Positions 31,962 through 40,872 of a stretch of DNA of 64,000 bases are shown one piece after another. How positions within the stretch are numbered: the stretch's first letter is position 1; every line of letters begins with the position of its first letter. The translations under genes were made by a program, and so were the position numbers. Below the pieces are notes generated by a model, which worked only from the letters and a program-made list of their open reading frames with translations, had not been told where the DNA came from and made no database searches. The DNA is taken from NCBI GenBank assembly GCA_035948855.1, contig DASZIT010000148.1:1-64000 (forward strand). The letters are read 5' to 3'. Source of the DNA: DASZIT01 sp035948855 (GTDB lineage: Bacteria > Actinomycetota > Acidimicrobiia > Acidimicrobiales > RAAP-2).

Positions 31962-33209
31962 TCAGCTGAATCGCTCGTCGAGCCAGTCGAAGACCACCTG
32001 GGCCGAGAGCCGGATGTTGTCGGACTGGCAGTGGGTCGACGCCCCGTCGTCCACGCGGAACCGGCGGGCGGTGACCGGTCCGCCCACCCCGCCCACGAAG
32101 GTCTCGAACTGGGCCAGCGGCTCCATCCCTTCGCGATCCCCGACCAGGGCGAGCACCGGACAACGAATGGCCGCCAGCTGGTTGCCCAGCCGGTACCCGG
32201 CGATGGCATCCCGCCAGGCGGAGAACGACGGAACCCCGAACCGGCGGCAGATGGACTCGATCCCCCACTGCATCTGCTTGGGCATCAGGTCTTCGGGAAC
32301 GCCGGCCACGTCTTCGGGCCGGATGTCCCGGGTCATCCCGAAGACGTCGCGACCCACCCACGCCTCCATGTAACTGCGCATGTCCACGATGGGCGGGTTG
32401 GCCACCAACGCCCGGACCCGATCGTCGCTGCCGGCACTGCGGGCGGCGAAGTAGGAGCCGAAGCTCTCCCCGACCAGCGCCAGCCTGTCGGTGTCCACAT
32501 CGTTGCGGGCGCCGATCACGTCGAGCACCGCGGCGATCGGGACCTCGTAGTCGGGCCGGAACGGCAGCGCCGGGTCGAGCCGCATGCAACCGGGTTGTCC
32601 GGGACCGTCGAAGGCGAACACGTTCCAGCCGCGCTCCACCCCCGGCGCTCCGTAGTGAAAGTAGAGCTCTTCGGCACTCGAGTCGAAGCCGCCCACGCAC
32701 ACCAGGGTGGGGAACCGTCCGGGCCCACCGTCACCCGGATCTCGCCCCGTGTCCGGCCGGAGGAAGTACCCGGGTAGCCGTGAGCCGTCGAAGGGCACGT
32801 CGACCAGCTCGACCGGGGGCGCCATCAGGGATCCGGCCTCGGCGAAGCAGGCCCGGCTCCGCTCGCCGGTGCGCCAGGACACCTCGGTGGCCGGGTCCAC
32901 GTAGTACTCCGCCGTCCGGTAATAGGTCGACGCCCGCAATAGATGGTCGCGCCCGCTCACCCGATGGCCGGCCTCGAGGCACCCACGGGCGGTCGCCTCC
33001 ACCCGACGGGCCAATTCGTCGAACCCCCGGGCCCAACTCTGGGGGCTCCCGTCGGTGATCTCGTCGGCCACCGCCAGACACTCCCCGACGGTGGAGCCGC
33101 CGTAGTCGGCCACCCCGATGGCCTTGATCAGCTGGTAGTCGAACTCCTCGTCGCGAAACCCCTCCACCCGGATGGCGCTGCGGATGATGTCTGAGTCTCC
33201 GAAGGACAC
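31962..33209 (-). CDS. Alpha/beta hydrolase of the FrsA/dihydropseudooxynicotine-hydrolase type
   Basis: A 415-aa hydrolase. The N-terminal 150 residues are helical (GFDELARRVEATARGCLEAG, SRACFAEAGSL). The core follows with PLYFHYG-like region FHYGAPGVERGWNVFAFDGP, the nucleophile Ser in LALVGESFGSYFAARSAG, the acid near VLALVGDREGM and the His near GASTHCQ. The helical cap and length match the group of 2,6-dihydroxypseudooxynicotine or FrsA-like hydrolases. The substrate is unknown. The start at ATG 33209 leaves 234 bases to the next gene, where I see no gene. Confidence 0.8.
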   Translation of the reverse strand: MSFGDSDIIRSAIRVEGFRDEEFDYQLIKAIGVADYGGSTVGECLAVADEITDGSPQSWARGFDELARRVEATARGCLEAGHRVSGRDHLLRASTYYRTAEYYVDPATEVSWRTGERSRACFAEAGSLMAPPVELVDVPFDGSRLPGYFLRPDTGRDPGDGGPGRFPTLVCVGGFDSSAEELYFHYGAPGVERGWNVFAFDGPGQPGCMRLDPALPFRPDYEVPIAAVLDVIGARNDVDTDRLALVGESFGSYFAARSAGSDDRVRALVANPPIVDMRSYMEAWVGRDVFGMTRDIRPEDVAGVPEDLMPKQMQWGIESICRRFGVPSFSAWRDAIAGYRLGNQLAAIRCPVLALVGDREGMEPLAQFETFVGGVGGPVTARRFRVDDGASTHCQSDNIRLSAQVVFDWLDERFS

Positions 33210-33443
33210 AACGGCTCGATTCTGATCGGCGGATTCTCGACACTAGGTCAAGGGTCTGGCTCTCCAGCTGCACTGTCTGCCACCGTCGCGGTGGACATCG
33301 GCCAGGATGTCGGCGGTCAAGACGACATGATGGTCGGCACCGTATCGTGAGGGCATGAGGATGCAGCACGGGCCGAGTTGTAACCAGATCGGCCGGTTCG
33401 GAGATCCCTTCCAGCTCCGCGGGCCGATCTCGGGCGGCCCTCG

Positions 33444-34391
33444 TCACAAGGTGATGACGGTCTTCCCCTCGATCGGTCGGGCACCGGTCCCGCTCAAAGC
33501 CGTTGGCACCTCATCGAGCGAAATGCGGGTGATCGGCGGAGCGACGATGCGACCGGTGAGCACTGCGTCAGCTAGGCGGTCGAGGATCTCCGCGCTGGCC
33601 TGCAGCGCGAAATTGATTCCAACGATGTCGCGGGCCTCGAGGGCGGCGGTATCGGCGACGTACTGGGTGGTGACCGCCGTGCCTCCGGGACGAACCAATG
33701 ACGCGAGTTCCGCGAATGCGTCTGCGTCGCTCACCACATCCAAGAGAGCATCAATGCCGTCAGGGTGGGCCTTCTGGACTGTTTCCGCTATCGGCATCGC
33801 GGTGTGATCGACGATCTCCTCGGCCCCGTACCCTCGCATCCGATCTGCGGCGGCCTCGCGGACATTGGCGATAACCCGCGCGCCGGCGTCAACGGCGAAC
33901 TGGGTGGCAAACGTGCCGACACCGCCCCCGGCCCCGACGATCAACACGGTTTTGTTGGCGAGCGGACCGAGCGCATCTTCCACCAGGGAGAGTCCGGCCA
34001 TGCCGGCTGTCGGAAGGGCCGATGCGACCACCGGGTCGAACCCGTCGGGCACCAGGGTCATGGGGGCATCCTCGGTGACGGCGACATACTCGGCATAGGT
34101 CCCCGCCGATCCCAATGGGGGTATCAGTAGTTGTCCGAACACGTTCTGGCCGACGGCAAACCGAGTCGCTCCTCCACCGACGTTTTCGATGACACCAGCG
34201 CCGTCGGCGCCGAGCACCATGGGGAAGATCGCCGGCATCGGCCGCCAGTCGCCGCTGGCCAGCGTGCGATCCATGGGGTTCATACCCGCGGCAATGAGCC
34301 TGATCAGAACTTGGCCCGCCTGGGGTTGCGGCGTTGGCACCTCGGCCACGACCGGAGTCGATCCATAGTCATTGACGATGACGGCACGCAT
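33444..34391 (-). CDS. Zinc-independent MDR oxidoreductase (quinone reductase type)
   Basis: A 315-aa medium-chain dehydrogenase/reductase. The N-terminal GroES-like domain starts MRAVIVNDYGSTPVV and has GADGAGVIENVGG. The Rossmann motif is TVLIVGAGGGVGTFATQFA with AGARVIANV. The structural-zinc Cys cluster is absent, as in NADPH:quinone oxidoreductases. It reduces a quinone or alkenal with NADPH. A Shine-Dalgarno (GAGGAG) sits just before ATG 34391, and an inverted repeat lies 18 bases further up. Confidence 0.85.
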   Translation of the reverse strand: MRAVIVNDYGSTPVVAEVPTPQPQAGQVLIRLIAAGMNPMDRTLASGDWRPMPAIFPMVLGADGAGVIENVGGGATRFAVGQNVFGQLLIPPLGSAGTYAEYVAVTEDAPMTLVPDGFDPVVASALPTAGMAGLSLVEDALGPLANKTVLIVGAGGGVGTFATQFAVDAGARVIANVREAAADRMRGYGAEEIVDHTAMPIAETVQKAHPDGIDALLDVVSDADAFAELASLVRPGGTAVTTQYVADTAALEARDIVGINFALQASAEILDRLADAVLTGRIVAPPITRISLDEVPTALSGTGARPIEGKTVITL

Positions 34392-34408
34392 ACTGTTCTC
34401 CTCTCATG

Positions 34409-34447
34409 AACCTCTGCCGATGATCGGGTGACACCCCGGTAGAGGTT
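34409..34447 (-). promoter_or_regulatory. Nested inverted repeat upstream of the MDR gene
   Basis: AACCTCTGCCG (34409-34419) and CGGTAGAGGTT (34437-34447) are complementary at 10 of 11 positions, with a G-T pair at the last. The 17-base interval holds GGG-TGACA-CCC, a second small dyad. It could be an operator or a leader hairpin for the gene starting at 34391. Confidence 0.4.
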
Positions 34448-34524
34448 TCCGACCGCACAAGCACGCTGACCCCATCCTTGCCTCGTAGGCAGCAACTTTT
34501 CAATGGAGGTCAGGAGGCTCGACC

Positions 34525-34551
34525 GGTCAGGGTCGCGAGGTCAGGGTCGCG
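34525..34551 (-). repeat. Short tandem direct repeat at the end of dxs
   Basis: GGTCAGGGTCGCG occurs twice, at 34525-34537 and 34539-34551, separated by one base. The second copy covers the dxs stop codon. It looks like a small duplication at the 3' end of the operon. Confidence 0.6.
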
Positions 34552-36469
34552 CCGGAGCCGGGTAGAGGGTGTCGAGCACCGCCGCGGCCAGGCCGGCGCC
34601 GTCGAGGCCGGCATCGGCCAGGATGTCGGCGGCCCGGCCATGGGGCAGAAATGCCCGGGGCAGACCCATGGTCTCGGTCAGCGGGCCGTCGCCCTCCTCA
34701 GAGGTGCGCCCCGGACTGGCGCGTCGGACCGCGGCGGCGATCGAGGCGCCGACACCGCCATCGGCAATCCCGTCCTCGGCGCTCAGCACCAGCCGGTGCC
34801 GGGCGGCGTCTGCCACCATCGACCCATCCACTGGAGCCGCCACCCGCACATCCCACACCGTGACCCCCAGGCCCCGGGGCTCCAGCCGATCGGCGGCCTC
34901 CTGGCAGGCGGCGACCATCTTCCCGACCCCCAGCAGGCACACGTCGGGCCGGCCCTCGGGCGCCGACCGCAGCTGTCGAGCCGACAGACCGTGGCCGACC
35001 CCTCCGGTTGTGGGGGCCTCCGTCTTCGGCCATCGGATCGCCGACGGGCCGGGCAACTCGAGCGCCTGCTCCAGCATGACCCCGAGCTCCAGGTAGGAGG
35101 AGGGGGCGAAAACCGTGAGTCCCGGCACCTTGGTCAACAGGGCCAGGTCGAAGATGCCGTGATGGCTGGGGCCGTCCTCGCCGGTGACTCCGGCCCGGTC
35201 GATGCAGAACACCACCGGGGCCCGGTGGAGGGCCACGTCGAAGAGCAGTTGGTCCCAGGCCCGGTTGAGGAACGTCGAGTAGATGGCCACCACCGGGCGA
35301 AGCCCGCCCATGGCCATCCCGGCGGCGGCGGTCACTGCGTGCTGCTCGGCGATGCCGACATCGAAGTACCGGTCGGGGAACCGCGCCTGGAAGGCCAACA
35401 GGCCGGTCGGGCCGCCCATCGCCGCGGTCAGGGCCACCACCGACGGGTTGCGTTCACCGGCGGCGACCATGGCCCGGCTGAAGGCCTCGGTATAACTCGA
35501 CGAAGCCGGTCGCCGCGACGCCCCGGTGGCCGGGTCGAAGGGCCCGACGTCGTGGAGGCACTTCTCCGGGTCGTGCTCGGCCGGGCCGTAGCCGCGGCCC
35601 TTCACCGTGTGCACGTGGACCACCACTGGCCCGCGGGTGGCATCGGCCACCGACAGGGCATCGTCGAGAGCCTCGAAGTCATGCCCGTCGACCGGGCCGA
35701 GATACGAGAGGCCGAGGGATTCGAAGAACGCCGCCGGGCCGCCCCGGCGGGGGGTGCCCATCGGTGGGGCGGTGGTCAACCGGGACACCGTCGGGGCGTA
35801 CGACCGGCCGTTGTCGTTGAGGACGATCACCACCGGGGTCCGGGTGACGCCGATGTTGTTGAGCGCCTCGAAGGCCAGGCCCCCGGTGAGGGACCCGTCC
35901 CCCACCACCGCCACCACTCGGCGGGGATCCCCGGCCAGGCGCCGGGCCGAGGCCAGCCCGTAGGCGTAGGAGAGCCCGGTGGAGGCGTGACTGTTCTCCA
36001 CCAGGTCGTGGACGGACTCGGCCCGGTTGGGGTACCCGGACAGCCCGCCAGCTTGGCGCAGGGTGGCGAACTCCTCCGCCCGCCCGGTGACCAGCTTGTG
36101 AATGTAGGCCTGGTGTCCGGTGTCCCACACGATGGCGTTCGCCGGAGAGTGGAACACCCGGTGGAGGGCCAACGTCAGCTCCACCACTCCCAGGTTCGAG
36201 CCCAAGTGCCCGCCGGTGGTGGAAAGGGTCGACACCACCAGGCGTCGGATCTCGGCCGCCAGCTCCACCAGCTCCTGGGTTCCGAGACGCCGCAGGTGTT
36301 GGGGGTCGACCACGCCCAGCGGCGGCGCCAGCCGCGGCGGAGACGCCGGCGCGGAGCTCACCGGTTCGGGCGGAGACGACGCCGGAGTCGAGGAGACCAC
36401 CGACCCGATGCCGGGCTCGGTCAGGACCAGCAGCCCCGCGCCGACGGGAGGGGAATCGGTGGTGGCCAT
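34541..36469 (-). CDS. dxs: 1-deoxy-D-xylulose-5-phosphate synthase
   Basis: A 642-aa thiamine-diphosphate enzyme, the entry step of the MEP isoprenoid pathway (pyruvate plus glyceraldehyde 3-phosphate to DXP). The N-terminal catalytic region has TGGHLGSNLGVVELTLALH, WDTGHQAYIHK and the ThDP motif VVGDGSLTGGLAFEALNN. The transketolase-like middle has YFDVGIAEQHAVTAAAGMA with the catalytic Glu, and a C-terminal domain follows. The first 50 residues are a Ser/Pro-rich extension, so a start at GTG 36313 is possible. It is the last gene of the hopanoid operon, 2 bases after hpnH. Confidence 0.92.
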   Translation of the reverse strand: MATTDSPPVGAGLLVLTEPGIGSVVSSTPASSPPEPVSSAPASPPRLAPPLGVVDPQHLRRLGTQELVELAAEIRRLVVSTLSTTGGHLGSNLGVVELTLALHRVFHSPANAIVWDTGHQAYIHKLVTGRAEEFATLRQAGGLSGYPNRAESVHDLVENSHASTGLSYAYGLASARRLAGDPRRVVAVVGDGSLTGGLAFEALNNIGVTRTPVVIVLNDNGRSYAPTVSRLTTAPPMGTPRRGGPAAFFESLGLSYLGPVDGHDFEALDDALSVADATRGPVVVHVHTVKGRGYGPAEHDPEKCLHDVGPFDPATGASRRPASSSYTEAFSRAMVAAGERNPSVVALTAAMGGPTGLLAFQARFPDRYFDVGIAEQHAVTAAAGMAMGGLRPVVAIYSTFLNRAWDQLLFDVALHRAPVVFCIDRAGVTGEDGPSHHGIFDLALLTKVPGLTVFAPSSYLELGVMLEQALELPGPSAIRWPKTEAPTTGGVGHGLSARQLRSAPEGRPDVCLLGVGKMVAACQEAADRLEPRGLGVTVWDVRVAAPVDGSMVADAARHRLVLSAEDGIADGGVGASIAAAVRRASPGRTSEEGDGPLTETMGLPRAFLPHGRAADILADAGLDGAGLAAAVLDTLYPAPARP

Positions 36470-36471
36470 CG

Positions 36472-37476
36472 TCAGTGGGTGTTGACCATCGCCCGGAGCG
36501 ACTGGCGCAAGGAGCCCATGGTGGCGATCACCGACGACGGCTCGTACCCGCAGTGGGCCATGCAGTTGGCGCATCGGACGTCCTTGCCCCGGCCATAGGC
36601 GTCCCAGTCGGTGGTCTCCACCAGCTCGCGGTAGGAGGACGCGTAGCCGTCGGCCATCAGGTAGCACGGTCGCTGCCAGCCCAACACCGAGTAGCTGGGC
36701 ACCCCCCAGGCCGTGCAGGAGAACTCCTCGCGCCCCTCCAGGAAGTCGAGGAACAGTGGCGAGTGGTTGAGGCGCCACTTCTTGCGCTTCCCGTCGAAGG
36801 CGTCCCGGAACAGCTTTCGGGTCTGCTCGACGCCGAGGAAGTGGTCCTGGTCGGGGGCCTTCTCGTAGGCGTAGGCCGGGGAGATCATCATGGCGTCGAC
36901 CTTGAGGTCGTCGTTGAGGAAATCGAGCACGTCCCGCACCGTCTTGGGCGAGTCGGTGTTGAAGAAGGTCGAGTTGGTGGTGACCCGGAAGCCCCGCTCC
37001 TTGGCCTCCCGGATGGCGGCCACCGCCTCGTCGAAGACCCCTTCACGGTCGACGGCGGCGTCGTGGCGTTCGCGCATGCCGTCGATGTGCACCACCCAGG
37101 AGAAGAACCGCGACGGGGTGAACTTGTCCAGCCGGCGTCGCAGCAACACCGCGTTGGTGCAGAGGTAGACGTAGACCTTGCGGCGGATGAGCTCGGCCAC
37201 GATGTTCTCCATGTCCGGGTGCAGCAACGGCTCGCCGCCGGCGATGGAGACCATCGGGGTCCCGCACTCCTCCACCGCGCCGACGATGTCCTCGAGGGAC
37301 AGGCGTTTACGGAGGATGTCGGTGGGGTGCTGGATCTTTCCGCAGCCCGGACAGGACAGGTTGCAGGCAAACAACGGCTCGATCTCCACGATGAACGGAT
37401 AGTGCTTGGACCCTTTGATCCGCTGCCGGAGCAGATGGGATCCGATCTTGAGGTTCTGTCGCACGGGTATGGCCAT
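36472..37476 (-). CDS. hpnH: Radical-SAM adenosyl-hopene transferase HpnH
   Basis: A 334-aa radical SAM enzyme. The FeS-binding CNLSCPGC (C38, C42, C45) lies in PLFACNLSCPGCGKIQHP, followed by VSIAGGEPLLHPD (SAM-binding GGE). The C-terminus has CTAWGVPSYSVLGWQRPCYL and a final Cys group CANCMAHCGYEPS. HpnH joins the 5'-deoxyadenosyl group to diploptene, the first step of extended hopanoid side chains. The ATG at 37476 overlaps the stop of the preceding hpnG-ispH gene by one base (TGATG). Confidence 0.93.
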   Translation of the reverse strand: MAIPVRQNLKIGSHLLRQRIKGSKHYPFIVEIEPLFACNLSCPGCGKIQHPTDILRKRLSLEDIVGAVEECGTPMVSIAGGEPLLHPDMENIVAELIRRKVYVYLCTNAVLLRRRLDKFTPSRFFSWVVHIDGMRERHDAAVDREGVFDEAVAAIREAKERGFRVTTNSTFFNTDSPKTVRDVLDFLNDDLKVDAMMISPAYAYEKAPDQDHFLGVEQTRKLFRDAFDGKRKKWRLNHSPLFLDFLEGREEFSCTAWGVPSYSVLGWQRPCYLMADGYASSYRELVETTDWDAYGRGKDVRCANCMAHCGYEPSSVIATMGSLRQSLRAMVNTH

Positions 37477-38963
37477 CAGCGCACCTGCCTTGGTAGAGCG
37501 AATTGGACGGTTTCCTCGGTGATTCGGTGTTCTCGAACATCGACGGGACCCAGCTGTTCGAGGACCTCGATCAGCTGTTGGACCAGAGACTCGGGTGCCG
37601 ACGCCCCGGCGGTGACCCCGATGGTGTCGGCGTCGAGCAGCCAGGGGAGCCGGAGATCGGCCTGGTCCTCGATGAGCTCGGTGCGGCAACCCTGGCGCCG
37701 GGCGGCTTCGACCAACCGGGCGGTGTTCGATGAATTGCCGGACCCGACCACCAGCATCAGGTCGCACGAGCCGGCCAGGGCCCGGACGGCATCCTGGCGG
37801 TTCTGGGTGGCGTAACAGATGTCGGTGGCGCTGGGGCCGACGATGGCCGGGAATCGGGCGTTGAGCGCCTCGACCACCTCGGCGGTCTCGTCGGTGGCCA
37901 GGGTGGTCTGGGTCAGATAGGCGAGCGGCACACCTTCGGGCAGGTCCAGGCGGGCGACGTCGTCGGCGCCTTCCACCAGATGGATCCGGTCGGGGGCTTC
38001 GCCCACCGTCCCCACCACCTCCTCGTGTTCGGGGTGCCCGATGAGGACGATGTGGTGGTCGCCGTCGGCGAAGCGCCGCGCCTCGTGGTGCACCTTGGCC
38101 ACCAGCGGGCAGGTGGCGTCGATCACGTTCAGGTCGGGGCGGGCGGCGGCTTGCCGTCGGACCGCCGGCGACACCCCGTGAGCGGCGATGACCACCGTCG
38201 AGCCGTCGGGCACCTGGTCGAACTCCTCGACGAAGACCGCACCCTTGGCCTCCAGCCCGGCGACCACGTGGGTGTTGTGCACGATCTGCCGGCGGACATA
38301 GACCGGTGGCCCGAATCGGACCAGGGCGCGCTCGACGGTGTCGATGGCCCGCTCGACTCCGGCGCAGAACGACCGCGGCCCGGCCAGCAGCACGGTGCGG
38401 GGTTGGACGACCCGCGCCCAGCGCTCGAGGGCGGGACGGACCCGGAGCAGAGCGCCGAGCGCCCGGAGGCCACCGGCCACCGGGGCGTGGCCACCAGAGT
38501 CGGCCACCGCCCGGACCACCGCCACCGGACGCGGGCCCAGCGCCTCGACCAACCACGCCGATTCGGTGTCCACCGCGATGGCACCATCGGCCGCCATCGC
38601 CGCCTGCTCGGACTGGGTGATGACCTGTCGTGACGAGACGATCGGCCCGGTGTGGACAAAGTGTCCGTAGCGGCGCAGCTCCTCGGCCAGCAGGTGGGCA
38701 CCGGCCATCTGCCGGGGGGCGGCGGCCTCCATGGTGCGCAGCTCGGTGGCCACCACCAGATGCCCGGGCCACAGGTGACCGGCCAGACCCCCGACCGCGC
38801 CGACGATGGCCACCGGATCGTGGGGTCCCAAGTCTCGGGCCAGCTCGGCCCCGGCGGCGGCCGCCCGAACCGGCCCGCTGCCGATGGTGGTCACCGGCTC
38901 GCCCACCGCCTCCGCCTCGATCCGCCGCGGGCTGACCACGGTCAGCTCACCCATGGTCGACAC
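37476..38963 (-). CDS. Fusion of HpnG-like nucleosidase and IspH (HMBPP reductase)
   Basis: A 495-aa two-domain protein. Residues 1-185 are a nucleoside-phosphorylase-type domain (VAIVGAVGGLAGHLWPG, AIAVDTESAWLVEAL, AVVRAVADSGGHAP). In hopanoid operons this is HpnG, which removes adenine from adenosylhopane. Residues 190-490 are IspH/LytB: the three cluster Cys are C200 (GPRSFCAGVERAI), C285 (VIDATCPLVAKVH) and C383 (DICYATQNRQ), with H229, H262 and H310. IspH reduces HMBPP to IPP and DMAPP at the end of the MEP pathway. It overlaps shc by 17 bases and hpnH by 1. The frame is unbroken. Confidence 0.88.
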   Translation of the reverse strand: MSTMGELTVVSPRRIEAEAVGEPVTTIGSGPVRAAAAGAELARDLGPHDPVAIVGAVGGLAGHLWPGHLVVATELRTMEAAAPRQMAGAHLLAEELRRYGHFVHTGPIVSSRQVITQSEQAAMAADGAIAVDTESAWLVEALGPRPVAVVRAVADSGGHAPVAGGLRALGALLRVRPALERWARVVQPRTVLLAGPRSFCAGVERAIDTVERALVRFGPPVYVRRQIVHNTHVVAGLEAKGAVFVEEFDQVPDGSTVVIAAHGVSPAVRRQAAARPDLNVIDATCPLVAKVHHEARRFADGDHHIVLIGHPEHEEVVGTVGEAPDRIHLVEGADDVARLDLPEGVPLAYLTQTTLATDETAEVVEALNARFPAIVGPSATDICYATQNRQDAVRALAGSCDLMLVVGSGNSSNTARLVEAARRQGCRTELIEDQADLRLPWLLDADTIGVTAGASAPESLVQQLIEVLEQLGPVDVREHRITEETVQFALPRQVR

Positions 38964-40872
38964 CGCCCCTCACCATTTCGGGCCCGCCGCCGACATAGCG
39001 ACCCAGGGCCATGATCGGAAAGACGATCCGGTAGAGGTGGTAGTTGATGTAGAAGTCACCGGGAAAGCCGGTGCCGGTGAACCACGGCTCGTCCCAACCG
39101 CCGTCCGGCCGTTGGTGGACGACCAGCCATTCGATCCCCCGTGCCGTCGCCTCCCCCCGCTCCCCGGCGGCCAGCAGGGCGAGGAGGGCCCAGGCGGTCT
39201 GGGACGCGGTCGACGGCCCGCGGCCCGCCAGTGCCGGGTCGCGGTAGGAACGGAGGTCCTCCCCCCACCCGCCGTCAGGGTTCTGGTGGTCGTGGAGCCA
39301 TCCCACCGCCCGGCGGATGGCCCGGTGAGCGGGGGCGATGCCCGCGCCGACCAGGGCCGGCACCGCCGCGCCGGTGCCGTAGAGGTAGTTGGCCCCCCAA
39401 CGGCCGAACCACGACCCGTCGACCTCTTGATGGTCGAGCAGCCACTCCACCCCCCGGCGGGTCGCCGAGTAGGACCGCCCGGTCGAGGCCAGCCACTCGA
39501 CCACGTGGGCGGTCACGTCGGCGCTCGGGGGGTCGATCAACTCGCCGAAGTCGCAGAACGGAAGTTCGGCGCAGAGGGTCTGGGTGTTGTCGACATCGAA
39601 CGCCGCCCAGCCGCCGTCCGCGCACTGCATACCGACCACCCAGGCAATCGCCCGCTCCACCGCCCCGCCGTCCGGCTCGGTGGTCCGGCGCAAGGCCAGA
39701 GCCACTTCGGCAGTGTCGTCGATGTCGGGATAGTTGTCGTTGGCGAATTCGAATGCCCAACCCCCGGGCGCGAGTTTCGGACGCCGGACCGACCAGTCCC
39801 CTTGGACCCGGACCTCCTCCGCGGTGAGCCAGCGGGCGGCCCGCCGCAGCGTCGGGTCGTCGGGGTCCAACCCGGAATCGGCCAGCGCGATCACCGCCAG
39901 GCCGGTGTCCCACACCGGCGATTGGCAAGCCTCGACCCGTCGACCCTTGTCGTCCTCGATGGTGAACCCGTCGATCCCGGCCAGGCCGGCGGCCATCACC
40001 GGATGATCGAGTGGATACCCCTGGAGGTGGAGGGCCATGAGCGAGTAAACCCACGGGGGCTGGATACCACCCCACGAACCGTCGGCCTCCTGGCGGTCGA
40101 CGATCCATTGCTCGGCTCGCCGGAGGGCCTGGGTGCGGAACGGCTTGACCGGCAGCTTCTCGTGGCGATGGAGCAGGTCGTCCAGCCTCTGGAACCGCCC
40201 CGGCCAGGTCCGCCAGGATCGTGAGGCCCTCTCGGTCGCCGCGGTTCCGGGGTTGCACAACTCGTCGATCCCGATCAGGATCGGCCGCACCGGTCGGTGG
40301 GCGCTGACCACGGTGAGGGCCACCACCGTCTGGCGGGCCCAGCAGCCGAAGTCGTAGATGTTGAGCGGGAACCAGGAGGGCAGGAACATGATCTCCGGGG
40401 GCAGCACCGGGAGCCTCTCCCACGGCCACAGGCCGAACAGGGCCAACCAGATCCGGGTGAAGACCCGGCTCTGCTCGAGCCCGCCCGAGTCCCGGATGAA
40501 CACCGCCGCCTTCTGCAGGTGGGCGGCATCGGCGGGGTCACCGGCCAACCGGAGGGCGACGTAGGCCTCGATGGTGGTGGACAGATCGGGCGGTCCACCG
40601 AAGAAGTTGGCCCAGGTCCCGTCCGGACGCTGCTGCGAGCGGATCCAGGTGGCGGCCGCCGCGGTCTGCTCCGGAGTCCGGATGCCGAGGAACTGCCGGA
40701 GCAGGAGATCCTCGGCGTCCATGGTGACGTTGGTCTCCAGTTCACCCTTCCACCACCCGTCCGGGTGCTGGAGCCCGACGAGATAGTCCGACGCCCGGCG
40801 GAGGGCGTCGTCGGCCGCCGGGGAATCGAGTCGATCGGCGGTCCGGAGGGTGGCGGGAACCGTGGAGGTCAC
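38947..40872 (-). CDS. shc: Squalene-hopene cyclase
   Basis: A 641-aa membrane-associated terpene cyclase. The protonating DxDD motif is DIDD at residues 383-386 (YPDIDDTAEVALAL). Many QW-type repeats occur (LQHPDGWW, QQRPDGTW, QEADGSWGG, HQEVDGSWFGRW, HQNPDGGWGE, HQRPDGGW). FFGGPPDLSTTIEAYVAL is the N-terminal part. It cyclises squalene to hopene and hopanol. The length is normal for bacterial SHC. It overlaps the prenyl synthase start by 4 bases and the following gene by 17 bases, within the operon. Confidence 0.95.
   Translation of the reverse strand: MTSTVPATLRTADRLDSPAADDALRRASDYLVGLQHPDGWWKGELETNVTMDAEDLLLRQFLGIRTPEQTAAAATWIRSQQRPDGTWANFFGGPPDLSTTIEAYVALRLAGDPADAAHLQKAAVFIRDSGGLEQSRVFTRIWLALFGLWPWERLPVLPPEIMFLPSWFPLNIYDFGCWARQTVVALTVVSAHRPVRPILIGIDELCNPGTAATERASRSWRTWPGRFQRLDDLLHRHEKLPVKPFRTQALRRAEQWIVDRQEADGSWGGIQPPWVYSLMALHLQGYPLDHPVMAAGLAGIDGFTIEDDKGRRVEACQSPVWDTGLAVIALADSGLDPDDPTLRRAARWLTAEEVRVQGDWSVRRPKLAPGGWAFEFANDNYPDIDDTAEVALALRRTTEPDGGAVERAIAWVVGMQCADGGWAAFDVDNTQTLCAELPFCDFGELIDPPSADVTAHVVEWLASTGRSYSATRRGVEWLLDHQEVDGSWFGRWGANYLYGTGAAVPALVGAGIAPAHRAIRRAVGWLHDHQNPDGGWGEDLRSYRDPALAGRGPSTASQTAWALLALLAAGERGEATARGIEWLVVHQRPDGGWDEPWFTGTGFPGDFYINYHLYRIVFPIMALGRYVGGGPEMVRGGVDHG

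Noticed and set aside
33294..33316. A 21-base match between intergenic sequence near 33296 and the 3' part of dxs near 34612
   Set aside because: The match is short, composed of common GC-rich words, and the flanks show no further similarity, so a dxs remnant is not supported.
33210..33443. Search for a tRNA or small gene in the gap between the FrsA-like and MDR genes
   Set aside because: No cloverleaf, no CCA end and no frame with normal codon use was seen.
37477..38772. Long minus-strand open frame extending hpnH upstream
   Set aside because: It lies in a different frame inside the hpnG-ispH gene and encodes an Arg/Pro/Gly-rich sequence typical of a high-GC shadow frame; HpnH starts at ATG 37476.
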